Origin: Frigoriglobus tundricola
Lineage (GTDB): Bacteria; Planctomycetota; Planctomycetia; Gemmatales; Gemmataceae
Reading direction: 5' to 3'
Length of the DNA: 64,000 nucleotides
Assembly: GCF_013128195.2 (NCBI RefSeq)
Contig: NZ_CP053452.2
Location: 9,672,001 to 9,736,000, forward strand
The notes under the pieces were generated by a model. The model was not told the origin of the DNA. It made no database searches and saw only the letters and a list, made by a program, of their open reading frames with translations. The position numbers and the translations under genes are program-made. This document shows, piece after piece, positions 34,983-43,301 of the stretch (position 1 is its first letter; every line of letters starts with the position of its first letter).

Positions 34983-35264
34983 CTACGGTCTGATCTTGAA
35001 CGAATGGCCCACCTGCCCGTTCTTCCGCTGCCCCGTCTCGGACTGGGGCAGGTACGCGCGGACGTACTCGACACTGGCTTTCTCCGCTGATACCTTCACA
35101 CGGATGTGACCGGACGGCGGCAGGAATTCGCCCCGGACGTACCCGTCCTCTTCCACATTCCGAAGTCGGTCGCAGTCGGGGTGTCCCGGCTGCGGCACCG
35201 TGAGGAAGGGATTGATGTCGGGGCCACCCAAGGGCAGCCCCGCGACTGACCAGATCCTCGCCAA
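34983..35264 (-). pseudogene. C-terminal tail of another gene, metallophosphoesterase-like
   Basis: The last 60 residues (EYVRAYLPQSETGQRKNGQVGHSFKI) resemble the tail of calcineurin-type phosphoesterases by my reading. Nothing upstream in the frame supports a whole protein. I treat it as a fragment left by deletion; the family call is weak. The stretch 35265-35571 holds no recognisable gene. Confidence 0.3.
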
Positions 35265-35571
35265 AATTGCCGGTTACTCGACAGGAACAGGTCGCCGAGA
35301 CAGAACCGTAAGCGTAGACAGCCAGTAGGTTTGGAAGAGAGTCTCGTCGGCGCTCTTCTCTGGGGTACGCGGCGAGCCGCCCGAGTGGATTCCGCTCAGA
35401 CAGCAAGGAATCACTGACGCTTCCCAATATCCAGTTTCCACACACTATGGCCGAGGAATGGCTCTGCCGTCCGCCGTCGAGAAGTACATCCAGATCTGCG
35501 TCCAAGCTCCAGCTTCTCCGTGGGCGGCTGTACCTCAAGTGGACCGTAACAACATGCTGGAGCAGGCCGGT

Positions 35572-36201
35572 GAAGTAGTAGAACGGGTTCTTGTTGGCCG
35601 GGATCTTGGCCCGCACCCGCTGCATTCCGTCCGTGTCGAGTCGGACGAGGGCGATGCCGAACCGGGACCAGAGTTCCTGTTGAAACTGGGCCAGGATCGA
35701 CTTTAGGGCAACGACGAGGATGCGCTCGCCCCGCCCGCGCTTGATCAGTTCGGCCAGGAGGATGCCGACCTCCAGCGTTTTACCGATGCCGACGCCGTCG
35801 AAGATGCCGACGCTGGGCCGCAACGCCGCCAACGCCCGCTGGGCCGGGACCAGTTGGTAGCGGGAGGAGTTCAGTGCCGCCTGATGACCGATATAGACTC
35901 GGTCGTCCGTAGGCGGCGACCGGCGGAGGAGACTTTCGAGGTAGAGCCGGCTCCGGCGGTACTTCGGGCTGTCGTCAGCGACCAGCCGCGTGTCCTCGGG
36001 CCGCATCTCCACAATGGCCGAGCCGAACTTCTCTTCGAGTTCGGTCAGGAACGACCGCTCCTGATTGCGGACCAACTCCGAGGTGCCTACGACCCGGACG
36101 GCGTAGCCGCCCGTCGCGACCGGCACCGACGACCGGACGAGCCACTCTTCGTCGCGCACGATGACGCGAGAGCCGGGTGCCAGGATCGAGTCATTTGCCA
36201 T
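35572..36201 (-). pseudogene. SNF2-type helicase, N-terminal fragment
   Basis: From ATG 36201 the frame reads an N-terminal domain (PGSRVIVRDEEWLVR, SFLTELEEKFG), then YIGHQAALNSSRYQLVPAQRALA, Walker A GVGIGKTLEVGILLAELI and ILVVALKSILAQFQQELW, matching SNF2-like helicases such as those of the DISARM-type defence class. At NPFYYF (35572) the family pattern ends, before the DEAH box. About 80 percent of the protein is missing. The frame runs on over unrelated sequence. Confidence 0.6.
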
Positions 36202-36259
36202 CGTTGCCAACTCCCTGCGACCTTACTCGCCTGAGCTATGTTCGGCACCGTCCTCTGAC

Positions 36260-37045
36260 TCACCGCGTTGCGAGTACTGAGGGAACGTCGCTCAGCGTAT
36301 TGTAAATGGCGTTGAGGACGCCCAGTTCTTCAGGCCCGGCGAGCAAATAAACCCCGCCGAGGCGGTCGAACCCGGCAAGCGTGTCGGCGGTCGATTTACC
36401 GGGTGCCTTGCAGCGGCGGTCGCGGATCAAGACCGCTCGTCGCCCGTAATTTCCCTCCTTCAACACGGCGACCAAGTTCCGCACGCATGCCCCGAGCGAA
36501 TTCCCCTCGGCGTTACTCACTGCGAGCATCAACGGGGCAACGTCGCCGTTGCCGCGCAAGACGAGGTTCGGCGGCATCACTTTGCCACCACAAGTGGCGT
36601 GGCCGAACGTCACCCGCTCGTCCGAAAAGGTGAGAACGGTTTCGAGGACGGTGCGAACCCGTCCGAAGAAGTCCTGTTCGTCGGGGATCTGGGCGGTGTA
36701 CCCCTTCCGGTATTCGGCTTCGGAATCGACCAGAGCCGTTCGGATCAGTTCGTCCACGGCCTCCTGGGTCACGACGACGGGCTTGGGGCCGCTCAGCGGG
36801 GTGACGACCCCGTCGAGCCATTTCTGGAACAGGTCGTGCGCGGACTGGAGGAAGTTGCGGGGGGATGTCGCCCGTTCGCAGATCGCCTGCACGTCGCCCT
36901 CGGCAAAGGGGAAGATGCTCGACGGCAAGCGGTGTTTGGTGAAGGACGGATTGAGCCGGCCCTCCAACAATTTCAGGCCGTGCTGTGCGGAGAACGGCTC
37001 CAGTTCGACCTTCTGCTGGGCGAACCGCTCCTGAACGCTCTTCCA
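36260..37045 (-). pseudogene. AAA-type ATPase, C-terminal fragment
   Basis: The frame is open from 37045 (just after a stop) to 36260. It reads ERFAQQKVELEPFSAQHGLKLLEGRLNPSF, FPFAEGDVQAICERATSPRNFLQSAHDLFQKW, then a 150-residue tail with FGHATCGGKVMPPNLVLRG. The first part resembles the lid region of Cdc6/Orc-like AAA ATPases; no Walker motifs are present. It joins the antirepressor remnant out of frame, so it is a fusion scar. Confidence 0.45.
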
Positions 37046-37772
37046 CTACCGCGAGCGTCTGCACGACGATGGCCGCCACGTCGGCCGCGGTCAGGCCGGG
37101 CGCGGGATTAGGTTCGGCCTTCGGTGCGAGGAAGTGCCGAGCCAGCACTTCGGCCGCCTCCTCTTGGTACAGGCTGATCTTCGTGCGGACCGCCGGATCT
37201 TTGATGCGATCGAGTTCGATGCCCGTCAGCCACATCGGAATTGACTTCGCCCGCAGCATCACCGTTTTCCGGGCTTTGCCGTCTGCGGCAACGACATGCA
37301 TGATGCATGTCGTTGCCCATTTGTGGTGCTTTTGCAGGCGTTTCAGCCGCTGAACCTGACCGCACGCGTTCAGAGTCAGATTGTCGCACATGCTGTCGAT
37401 CGAAGCCCAGACGTGGCCGTCGCTGGCCTGGACCGCGTCCAGCATCTCACCGTGAAACGGCACCTTCACCAGGTCGTTCGTCACCGGCCTGGATTTCCCG
37501 TCCGCTCCAGTTGTTGCGGAGAAGGCAACAACTGCCCACTCCTTGCTTTTTTTAGCTTGTGGAGCCGTTCCGGAGCCTACGGTTACCGCCGCGACGAACT
37601 CGGCCGACGCCCACTGCGCGAAGCTGATTGCCACCTTCGGGTGAATCCAGGTGCCTTGGCCCGCTCCCCGACTATCGCCAGCGGTCACGCCCTTCTGGGT
37701 CTGCACGAGGACCGATATCGGAATTCCGAGATCGGTCGAAAGGACCTTTGGCACCACCTTTAGAGGTCGCAA
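37040..37772 (-). pseudogene. KilA-N plus P22-type antirepressor protein, truncated at both ends
   Basis: The frame begins inside a KilA-N domain (TDLGIPISVLVQTQKG, GTWIHPKVAISFAQWASAEFVAAV) and continues into a P22 antirepressor N-domain (VPFHGEMLDAVQASDGHVWASIDSMCDNL; LTGIELDRIKDPAVRTKISLYQEEAAEVL). The natural start of KilA-N is missing; the only start is TTG 37772. After VVEERS the sequence switches to the AAA fragment in another frame. Intact relatives are phage DNA-binding regulators. Confidence 0.6.
37288..37316. repeat. 29-bp perfect palindrome inside the antirepressor remnant
   Basis: GCAACGACATGCAT and its complement meet around a single G at 37302. Fourteen-base perfect arms within coding sequence are unusual. 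It could be a regulator binding site or a coincidence of codon choice. Confidence 0.6.
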
Positions 37773-37785
37773 CGGACCGCCTGGC

Positions 37786-38448
37786 TTACGCCGAAGTCTT
37801 CACCTGGCTGCGAGTGTACTCCCACAGTTCCACTCGGAACCGGAACAGCGTCGCCTCCCCGCGGCCGTTCGGAACGTGGTTGTGACGCTTCAGGAGCACC
37901 AAGTAGCCCTGCTCGAGCGCCAGTTGACGGTAGCAGGAGACCGTCTTGGGTTGCACCCCCAGAGCCGCCCCGACCTCGCGGCACGGCAGTTTGATGCGAT
38001 CCGTCCCGAGTCCGACGCACAGGTGCCCGCAGAACGAGATGAACCGCTTGTAGCCCGCCGTGGCCTGCTCCTGTTCCACTTTGTCGATGAGCAACGTGAA
38101 CCGGTCCGCCATCCGGGCCGCGGCCGTCAGCACGTCCTCACCGGGCAGGGTCTTGATCTTCTTCCACGCGTGGAGGAACGCCGCGCAGAAGTCCTCGGAG
38201 CCCGGGAACGCCTCCCGCACCTCGGGGCTCTGCGCGTGAACGTGGGACGCCACGGCCAGCGGCGTGAGGTGCTCCGCCCCGTCGATCCCGCGGCACTGCC
38301 GCGCCATCTCGAACGGGGCGTACCACTCCGGCGTCAGTTGCGCGGTCACGTCCCGGGCGATGTCCGCACATTCGGTCACGGCCGCCCTCCAAAACGGGTG
38401 CGGTTGGGCCGCCGGGCTTGTGCCCGCGGTCCGCTTTGCCGATAACAT
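37786..38448 (-). CDS. Unknown protein with C-terminal helix-turn-helix
   Basis: The 220-residue protein has an acidic helical N-terminal half (GAEHLTPLAVASHVHAQ, EDFCAAFLHAWKKIKTLPG) and a winged-HTH-like segment near 170-205 (LPCREVGAALGVQPKTVSCYRQLALEQGYL). This resembles phage and plasmid replication or regulatory proteins in style, but no family is recognised. It is on the same strand as the truncated antirepressor, just upstream of it. Confidence 0.55.
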   Translation of the reverse strand: MLSAKRTAGTSPAAQPHPFWRAAVTECADIARDVTAQLTPEWYAPFEMARQCRGIDGAEHLTPLAVASHVHAQSPEVREAFPGSEDFCAAFLHAWKKIKTLPGEDVLTAAARMADRFTLLIDKVEQEQATAGYKRFISFCGHLCVGLGTDRIKLPCREVGAALGVQPKTVSCYRQLALEQGYLVLLKRHNHVPNGRGEATLFRFRVELWEYTRSQVKTSA

Positions 38449-39090
38449 GTGTGTCCCCTGTATCCACGCGGCCGGTCGGGAGCCACCCCGCCGGCCGCTT
38501 CTATTTTCGACCCCCCATCAGCACCACCTCCAGACCGCGGCTTCACGAGCGAAATTCGCCCCCGGAAATGGTCCCCGGTTGTCCGCGTCGTGCGGGTCGT
38601 AGGACTACAGAGTCTTGGATTGCTTCTGAGTCTTGGATCGTCTCCGATTGTTTGTGATTGCCCCCGACGGTGTCACGCACCTGCGTGACCGATGTGTGCC
38701 AATCCAGAGAGCAGAAATGGCCCGCCACAAGCGAGGGACCGGCGATCGCACCGACCGCCGGATGCACCTGCCGAGGCGAAGAAAAAGGCACCCCAGGAAG
38801 GGGGAAGAAAGGGCTCAACTCGACACGGGCGGGCTCCTCGCTCTCGGAACCCGCCCGTGTCGTCACTCGTGGCCGTCTCGTGCGGCCTGGCTCATCACCC
38901 ACCTGCACCGTCTCCGTGTTCACGTTGTCGGCACCGGGGCGGCATGGATATCCCGGTCACTTGTCCCATGTTGGGGCCGCTTACGCGAGCGGTTCGGTTC
39001 GCACGGAACCGTCGCCCATTGCGTCTGCGCTTGGCAGTAGCGCGAATTCACTGCGTCTCCTTGAGATAGAGCCACGCGAGCGGGAACCTC
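38449..39090. other. 640-bp noncoding region with several repeats
   Basis: It contains GAGTCTTGGAT twice (38610 and 38628, 18 bp apart), a perfect inverted repeat GTCACGCA-CC-TGCGTGAC (38672-38689) and a 13-bp stem (38821-38833 with 38850-38862, loop 16) that looks like a terminator. Long frames on both strands here lack any protein pattern. It probably holds the promoter and operators of the gene at 38448. Confidence 0.5.
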
Positions 39091-39225
39091 TTACCGGTTG
39101 GCGTACCAGACGAGGGCCACGGCACCCACGACGACGATACCGATCGCCAGGGCAACCCGGAGCAAGAGGCCGCCCGAGCTGGCCGGGACGCTGTTGTGCT
39201 CCGGCGATGGTTGGTCTGCGCTCAT
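39091..39225 (-). CDS. 44-residue single-helix membrane protein
   Basis: This microgene starts at ATG 39225, whose A is the last base of the repressor stop (TGATG). The product MSADQPSPEHN... has one membrane helix (residues 20-40, rich in Leu, Val, Ile, Ala, Gly) and ends WYANR. Tight coupling to the XRE-type repressor gene suggests a joint role, perhaps in the lysogenic state. No family is recognised. Confidence 0.6.
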   Translation of the reverse strand: MSADQPSPEHNSVPASSGGLLLRVALAIGIVVVGAVALVWYANR

Positions 39226-39500
39226 CACTTTTTCCCGCCCTTCTTCGTCGGCGATGGCTTCACCGGCTTCGGCTCCTCAGTCGGCTTCTCGCTATCGGTG
39301 AGATCGGTGCAGGCCGCGAATGCGGTGCAGTCCACATCCAGAGCCTTCGCCAACTTGATGACGGCCGCGAACGATGGCTTGCGCCGACCGAGGCCGTACT
39401 CGTGTACCGTCCCGAAAGGAACCCCGCTCAAATCGGCGAGCTTCGTCTCGCTCAAGCCCTTGGCGTCCCTCAGCTCGCGCATCTTCTCGGCGAACGTCAT
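39225..39500 (-). CDS. XRE-family helix-turn-helix regulator
   Basis: The 91-residue protein has an N-terminal HTH_3 domain: MTFAEKMRELRDAKGLSETKLADLSGVPFGTVHEYGLGRRKPSFAAVIKLAKAL, followed by a Pro/Lys-rich tail. Its position opposite a rightward gene set, across a region with a palindrome and repeated half-sites, is that of a phage-type repressor controlling both directions. Confidence 0.85.
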   Translation of the reverse strand: MTFAEKMRELRDAKGLSETKLADLSGVPFGTVHEYGLGRRKPSFAAVIKLAKALDVDCTAFAACTDLTDSEKPTEEPKPVKPSPTKKGGKK

Positions 39501-39540
39501 GCGGCACCTCTGACTGTTTCCCCCTCAATTATAGCCGCAT

Positions 39541-39637
39541 TTGCCACCGGTGGCAATCTCAACCGAATTCCTATAAGCCTGGATTGACACCGGTCTGAAT
39601 TGCCACTACAACTACACCAGTCTGAATTGCCACTACA
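39541..39637. promoter_or_regulatory. Operator region between repressor and rightward genes
   Basis: TTGCCACC-GGTGGCAA (39541-39556) is a perfect 16-bp palindrome. Two 24-bp direct repeats (39587-39610 and 39614-39637, one mismatch, 27-bp period) each contain the half-site TTGCCAC. The region lies between divergent starts at 39500 and 39659. Probably the XRE protein binds here. Confidence 0.65.
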
Positions 39638-39658
39638 GCCCGAACCGGAGCCCGGCCC

Positions 39659-40009
39659 ATGTCCGCCACCTTCACGGAAGTACTGCCCGCCCGGAAGTCC
39701 TCGAAGCACTCGGCTATTCAGTGGCGGCCGGTCACGGACGACACGCACGTCGCCGGTGTGCTGACGATCCACACGGACCGGGCTTCGGTCGCCTACACGG
39801 TGAGCGAGTTCCCGACCGACTGGCCGGGCCGCGGCTTCCTCCTGGCGAAGGAGACCGCCGGCACCGACCCGGAGAGCGAGCGGTACAGCGTGTTCTGTGC
39901 GGCGGCCGGGCCGTGGGGCGACACCTGCGATTGCAAGGGCTTCACCTACAAGGCGACGTGCAAGCATGTGGACGCGGTCCGGGCGCTCGTGGGCAACGCC
40001 TGGCTGTGA
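39659..40009 (+). CDS. Small SWIM-type zinc-finger protein
   Basis: The 116-residue protein ends with CDCKGFTYKATCKHVDAVRAL (Cys 90, Cys 92, Cys 101, His 103), the C-x-C-x8-C-x-H pattern of SWIM zinc fingers, which bind DNA or protein. The N-terminal part (WRPVTDDTHVAGVLTIHT) looks like a small beta domain. It is the first gene of the rightward set and lies directly after the operator repeats. Confidence 0.7.
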   Translation: MSATFTEVLPARKSSKHSAIQWRPVTDDTHVAGVLTIHTDRASVAYTVSEFPTDWPGRGFLLAKETAGTDPESERYSVFCAAAGPWGDTCDCKGFTYKATCKHVDAVRALVGNAWL

Positions 40010-40078
40010 GCAGCACCCAGCCGGGTCTATGGGGATTCCCATAGACCCCTCAGAACACACAGACGCGAGGGCGATGTG

Positions 40079-40375
40079 ATGGCGAAGAAGACTTCGAAGC
40101 GAGCAGCCCGACGCGTTGCCAAACCGGCCCCGGCGCTGGCCCGACAGCGCGCCCGGAGCGCGTTGCTACTGTGGCTGGCGGAGCAGCGGGCTACGTTCGT
40201 CGCCGTGGCCGACTCGCTGCGGGGGCACGGCGCACTGAGCGAGTTGTTGGGCACAGCCGACGCGGAGGCCATCGCCGGTGAGATCGATGCGGTGACCGAC
40301 GGGCTTCAGTACGCACTCGACTCCTGTACGTCGGGCGAGACGCCGCCCTTTCTGCGGGAACTGGAACGCCATTGA
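40079..40375 (+). CDS. Unknown protein, paralogue of the gene at 41268
   Basis: I choose ATG 40079 over the adjacent GTG 40076. The 98 residues have a basic N-terminus (KKTSKRAARRVAKPAP) and a helical core LLLWLAEQRATFVAVADSL that aligns along its length with the protein at 41268 (LLWLVEQRAIFDNVTVAL). The matching ends TPPFLRELE and TPLFLLAIE support the relationship. No known family. Confidence 0.65.
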   Translation: MAKKTSKRAARRVAKPAPALARQRARSALLLWLAEQRATFVAVADSLRGHGALSELLGTADAEAIAGEIDAVTDGLQYALDSCTSGETPPFLRELERH

Positions 40376-40456
40376 ACTGTGGCCGAAATGACCACAGTTG
40401 ACACTCCGGGTCGGGCGTGTTGTCCGGCCCTTCTCACCCCCTTGTGGAGATTTCCC

Positions 40457-40684
40457 GTGATCGATCCGTTCTCTTGGCTCCGGCGGAAGGCCGCGGAAGC
40501 CATCGTATCTGGCGTCGCGGACGGCGTGAAGGCCGTCACTCCCGAGGGCGAGCAGCCCCCGGCCGATCTGGCGGAGTTGCGGGCCATGCTGGCGACAGCG
40601 GTCCAGCCGAAGCCGCTCGCCGCGGCGAAGGCGGACGCGGCCGAAGCGGACGCCGAGCCGACGAAGGGGAAGCGCGGCAAGTGA
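40457..40684 (+). CDS. Small unknown protein
   Basis: GTG 40457 with GGAG upstream gives 75 residues: MIDPFSWLRRKAAEAIVSGVADGVKAV, a possible amphipathic helix, then an acidic/alanine stretch and a basic end (KGKRGK). No family is recognised. It lies 81 bases after the previous gene in the same direction. Confidence 0.55.
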   Translation: MIDPFSWLRRKAAEAIVSGVADGVKAVTPEGEQPPADLAELRAMLATAVQPKPLAAAKADAAEADAEPTKGKRGK

Positions 40685-40738
40685 CCCGCCCGGCCCCGAC
40701 CGGCAGGCGCGAACGTTCGAGCCGTTCGCGGGGCAATC

Positions 40739-40758
40739 GGGCGCTCGGGGGAGCGCCC
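40739..40758 (+). terminator. 8-bp GC hairpin between small genes
   Basis: GGGCGCTC-GGGG-GAGCGCCC is a perfect stem 55 bases after the gene ending at 40684. No T-run follows, so it may be an attenuating or RNA-processing structure rather than a terminator. A similar stem (ACCCCGCC / GGCGGGGT) follows the next gene at 41171-41191. Confidence 0.4.
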
Positions 40759-40776
40759 ACTTCCGGAGCGATTCTC

Positions 40777-41148
40777 ATGGACAGCCGAACGAAGACGACC
40801 ACGAAGCCGGCCCGGGACCGCAGGGCGAAGGCCCCGGGCAAGGAGGCCGCAACCGACGACCTCGGCGCGCGCGAGACCGCAGAGGAGTTCACCCGCCGCG
40901 ACCTGGCGGCGTGGCTCATGTCGGTCCGCGCCCAACTCGAAGCCGTCTGCAAGAGCATGGGGGCGGTCCACGACGCCGTGGCGGACCCGGAGCACCTGCT
41001 CCACGGCGCCCTCGATGCCAAGCGCCTCGGTGAGGCGGTGTTCGACCTGGAGAGCCTCACCGGCGAGCTGTGCCTCCTGCTCGTGGACTGTAAGCCGGGC
41101 GACCCGGTTAAGTACGCCGAAGGGTACATGAAGCACTGGAACGTCTGA
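40777..41148 (+). CDS. Unknown protein
   Basis: The 123-residue protein starts MDSRTKTTTKPARDRRAKAPG (basic, probably flexible) and continues with a helical body (RRDLAAWLMSVRAQLEAVCKSMGAVHDAVADPEHLLHGAL; LESLTGELCLLLVDCKPGDPVKYAEGYMKHW). The regular helices suggest a bundle. No family is recognised. Confidence 0.6.
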   Translation: MDSRTKTTTKPARDRRAKAPGKEAATDDLGARETAEEFTRRDLAAWLMSVRAQLEAVCKSMGAVHDAVADPEHLLHGALDAKRLGEAVFDLESLTGELCLLLVDCKPGDPVKYAEGYMKHWNV

Positions 41149-41267
41149 CCGAGCCCGATAACCACCTCACACCCCGCCCCGTTGGCGGGGTGGGTCCCGG
41201 CCGGCCCTCAGATGGTGGCAACGTGTCCACCCTGACCCGTTCCTCTGGAAAAGAAAAAGGTGCATAA

Positions 41268-41582
41268 ATGGCGAAGCAGCAACTCAACTCGCCGAAGCGC
41301 TCCCGGAAGTCGCTTGCGGGCCGCTCAATCACGGCGACCGGCTCGCAACAGGAATTGACTCAAGGCACAATCCTGCTGTGGCTGGTGGAGCAGCGCGCGA
41401 TTTTCGACAACGTTACCGTCGCGCTCCAAACAAACGGCAAACTGTCCAAGAGGCTCGACAACGCGACCGCGAACCGCCTCCACAACTGTCTCGATGACGT
41501 GCGGGATGCGATCCAAGACGCGATCCTGGCATGTTCGCCGAACGTGACTCCTCTCTTCCTGTTGGCGATTGAAGACGAATAG
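41268..41582 (+). CDS. Unknown protein, paralogue of the gene at 40079
   Basis: The 104-residue protein has a basic N-terminus and the same core as the 40079 product (LLWLVEQRAIFDNVTVALQTNGKLSKRLDNATANRLHNCLDDVRDAI). The two genes are about 1.2 kb apart, which suggests duplication within this module. AAGAAAAAGG stands upstream of the ATG. No function known. Confidence 0.65.
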   Translation: MAKQQLNSPKRSRKSLAGRSITATGSQQELTQGTILLWLVEQRAIFDNVTVALQTNGKLSKRLDNATANRLHNCLDDVRDAIQDAILACSPNVTPLFLLAIEDE

Positions 41583-41662
41583 GGCTCGTGCCCTCGATCC
41601 TCTTTTTTGGGGCCAGGCGCTTTTGGCCCGGCCGCTTTCCCGATCACTCTCCGGCTCAACTC

Positions 41663-42118
41663 ATGTCCCCACCCGATCCCATCCGACGGCTCCAGGCGTC
41701 CGCCCGCGCCGCCGCCGAACACGTCGCGCCGGGCGAGCGGGCGGCGCGCGTCGTCGTGTTCGATACCCGCGGGGCGAAGGTGTTGGATATGACCATTCCC
41801 GCGTCCGCGTCCGTGACGGAGGACGAACGGCCGGCGATGCCAACAGTCGGGTGGTGCGTCACCGACCGCGGGGCGACGTTCGACGGCAAGGCCGTGCCCG
41901 TTACCGGGCGCAAACGGGACGTGTTGCGGGTGCTGGTCGAGAACGAGACCGCCACGGTGGACGACCTGCGCGCCGCGTGGGGCGACTACAAGGCCGAAGA
42001 GAGCACGATCCGCTGGCAAATCGGGGAGCTGAAGAAGGCACTCAAGGCAGCGTTCCCCGACTACCCCGGCGAGTTGATCGAGGCCACCGGCAACGGCTAC
42101 CGACTGCTGATCCGGTGA
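41663..42118 (+). CDS. Winged-helix protein related to OmpR-type DNA-binding domains
   Basis: The likely start is ATG 41663 (MSPPDPIRRLQASARAAAEHV); a GTG at 41588 in the same frame would add 25 residues. Residues 75-150 (VPVTGRKRDVLRVLVENETATVDDLRAAWGDYKAEESTIRWQIGELKKALK; LIEATGNGYRLLIR) match the winged-helix domain of response regulators (Trans_reg_C), but no receiver is present. Probably a transcription regulator of the rightward set. Confidence 0.65.
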   Translation: MSPPDPIRRLQASARAAAEHVAPGERAARVVVFDTRGAKVLDMTIPASASVTEDERPAMPTVGWCVTDRGATFDGKAVPVTGRKRDVLRVLVENETATVDDLRAAWGDYKAEESTIRWQIGELKKALKAAFPDYPGELIEATGNGYRLLIR

Positions 42119-42141
42119 CGACTTCGACGAGGACGAGAAAG

Positions 42142-42281
42142 GTGTCCATACTGTGGACACGTCTACTGGAAACAAAGAGGCGGTCACGGTTTACGTCAGG
42201 GGTGTAAATACTGTTTACACCCCTGGCGGAAGCCAAGAGTTGGTAACGGTTTACGCCAAGGGTATCGCTATTAGCGATACC
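42142..42281. repeat. Three tandem 60-bp units, each with a hairpin whose stem bases covary
   Basis: Hairpins start at 42142, 42202 and 42262, exactly 60 bp apart: GTGTCCA-TACTG-TGGACAC, GTGTAAA-TACTG-TTTACAC and GTATCGC-TATTA-GCGATAC. The second stem extends to 10 bp (42199-42223) and the third to at least 8. The 40-bp linkers agree at about 28 positions and share ACGGTTTACG. Stem sequences differ between units but always stay paired. They lie between the convergent ends of the genes at 42118 and 42372. Confidence 0.85.
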
Positions 42282-42371
42282 TTTCGTCCGGGGCGTGCGG
42301 TGAGGATCGACCTGCGCGCAACCCTCCCACGGATGCGCAGTCGTCAAGCGGCATTTATGTCATCGTTCCAG

Positions 42372-42602
42372 TTACCGCCGCTTCATCGTGCGGCGGAACG
42401 TAGCTACGGCCGCCGCGCCGAATTCTACCGCCACGCTGAGTTCATCTTCGAGGACCAGTCGCGGCACACCTCTGCGGCGATTACCTGGCTCTCTCGTCTC
42501 GGTAAAAACATTCTGCCACCGGCGCGAGAACGTGTCGTGCGAGATGCCGAGCGCGTAGCACGCGTCTTTCAACTTCACGCGACGGGTCGTGAGACTTGGC
42601 AT
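42372..42602 (-). CDS. Small helix-turn-helix protein
   Basis: The 76-residue protein starts MPSLTTRRVKLKDACYALGISHDTFSRRWQNVFTETRE, a helix-turn-helix of the excisionase/MerR-like type, followed by RRGVPRLVLEDELSVAVEFG. It may bind DNA near the hairpin array that follows its 3' end. No closer family call is possible. Confidence 0.6.
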   Translation of the reverse strand: MPSLTTRRVKLKDACYALGISHDTFSRRWQNVFTETREPGNRRRGVPRLVLEDELSVAVEFGAAAVATFRRTMKRR

Positions 42603-42776
42603 GGTCTTCCCCTTGGGATTGAGTTGCTGGAGGTCCGTTTCATCCGCTCTCCGATCCCTTGCGGAACGTTCTTATTCTGCGCGCGACGTGTGTACCGACC
42701 TTACCCCGGACCATCCCGAACGGCACGCGTGCGACCCACGGCGGCGCTCCAGTGAGCGGCCAAGGGTGCCCTAGTG

Positions 42777-42807
42777 GGCAACCGTGACCGAGATGGTCAT
42801 GGTTGCC
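42777..42807. repeat. 13-bp hairpin in the intergenic region 42603-42887
   Basis: GGCAACCGTGACC-GAGAT-GGTCATGGTTGCC pairs over 13 bases with one G-T pair. It lies between divergent genes (starts at 42602 and 42888) and may be an operator. Nothing else is evident in this 285-bp stretch. Confidence 0.5.
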
Positions 42808-42887
42808 GACGATGGGAAATCCAGGGCTGAGGGCGCGTTGACCCGTACTGACGGCGCGGGCATACTCCAGGCCGACAACTCCCATCC

Positions 42888-43154
42888 ATGAGCGGCAAGC
42901 CGATGTGCCCGAGCACCCCGCCCGGCCCGAATACCCCGCCGTTCGACCTTAACACCCTCCCGCCGAAATTGCGCGCACTGTACGACTCGGCGCGCCGGCT
43001 GGCGCAGATCCGGGCGGAGATGATCGCGGCGGGCAACCTGGCCCGAGCGTTACAGCGGACGCCGACGAAGAACCCGGCGTCCGCCGAGGTGCCCGCGCCT
43101 GCAGGCGACTCCGAGCGTACCGCTTGTGACGCCGAAGGCACGCCTCCGGTCTAA
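42888..43154 (+). CDS. Small unknown proline-rich protein
   Basis: The 88-residue frame starts MSGKPMCPSTPPGPNTPPFDLNTLPPKLRALYDSARRLAQIRAEMIAAGN. A helix (40-55) follows the proline-rich start. The ribosome site is weak and no family is known, so the call is tentative. Confidence 0.45.
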   Translation: MSGKPMCPSTPPGPNTPPFDLNTLPPKLRALYDSARRLAQIRAEMIAAGNLARALQRTPTKNPASAEVPAPAGDSERTACDAEGTPPV

Positions 43155-43301
43155 GGCCCCCAGCGTGCGCGCTGCGGGCCGGTCGCGTCAAACGCTCCCG
43201 ATGCCTGTCGGGAGGGCCGTTCGCGGCTCCTGCGCGAAGCCGGTGCGATGTCGCAACGGCGACGCGCGTATGTGTGGATCGGCCGCCCAGGGCGTCCCAC
43301 A

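Noticed and set aside
38633-39587. Overlapping plus-strand frames upstream and across the XRE gene
   Set aside because: Composition is atypical, no ribosome site, and they overlap the supported XRE and membrane microgenes.
42142-42281. CRISPR array
   Set aside because: Only three units, the conserved parts contain the hairpins, stems vary and no cas gene is present. No other CRISPR-like pattern was seen in the window.
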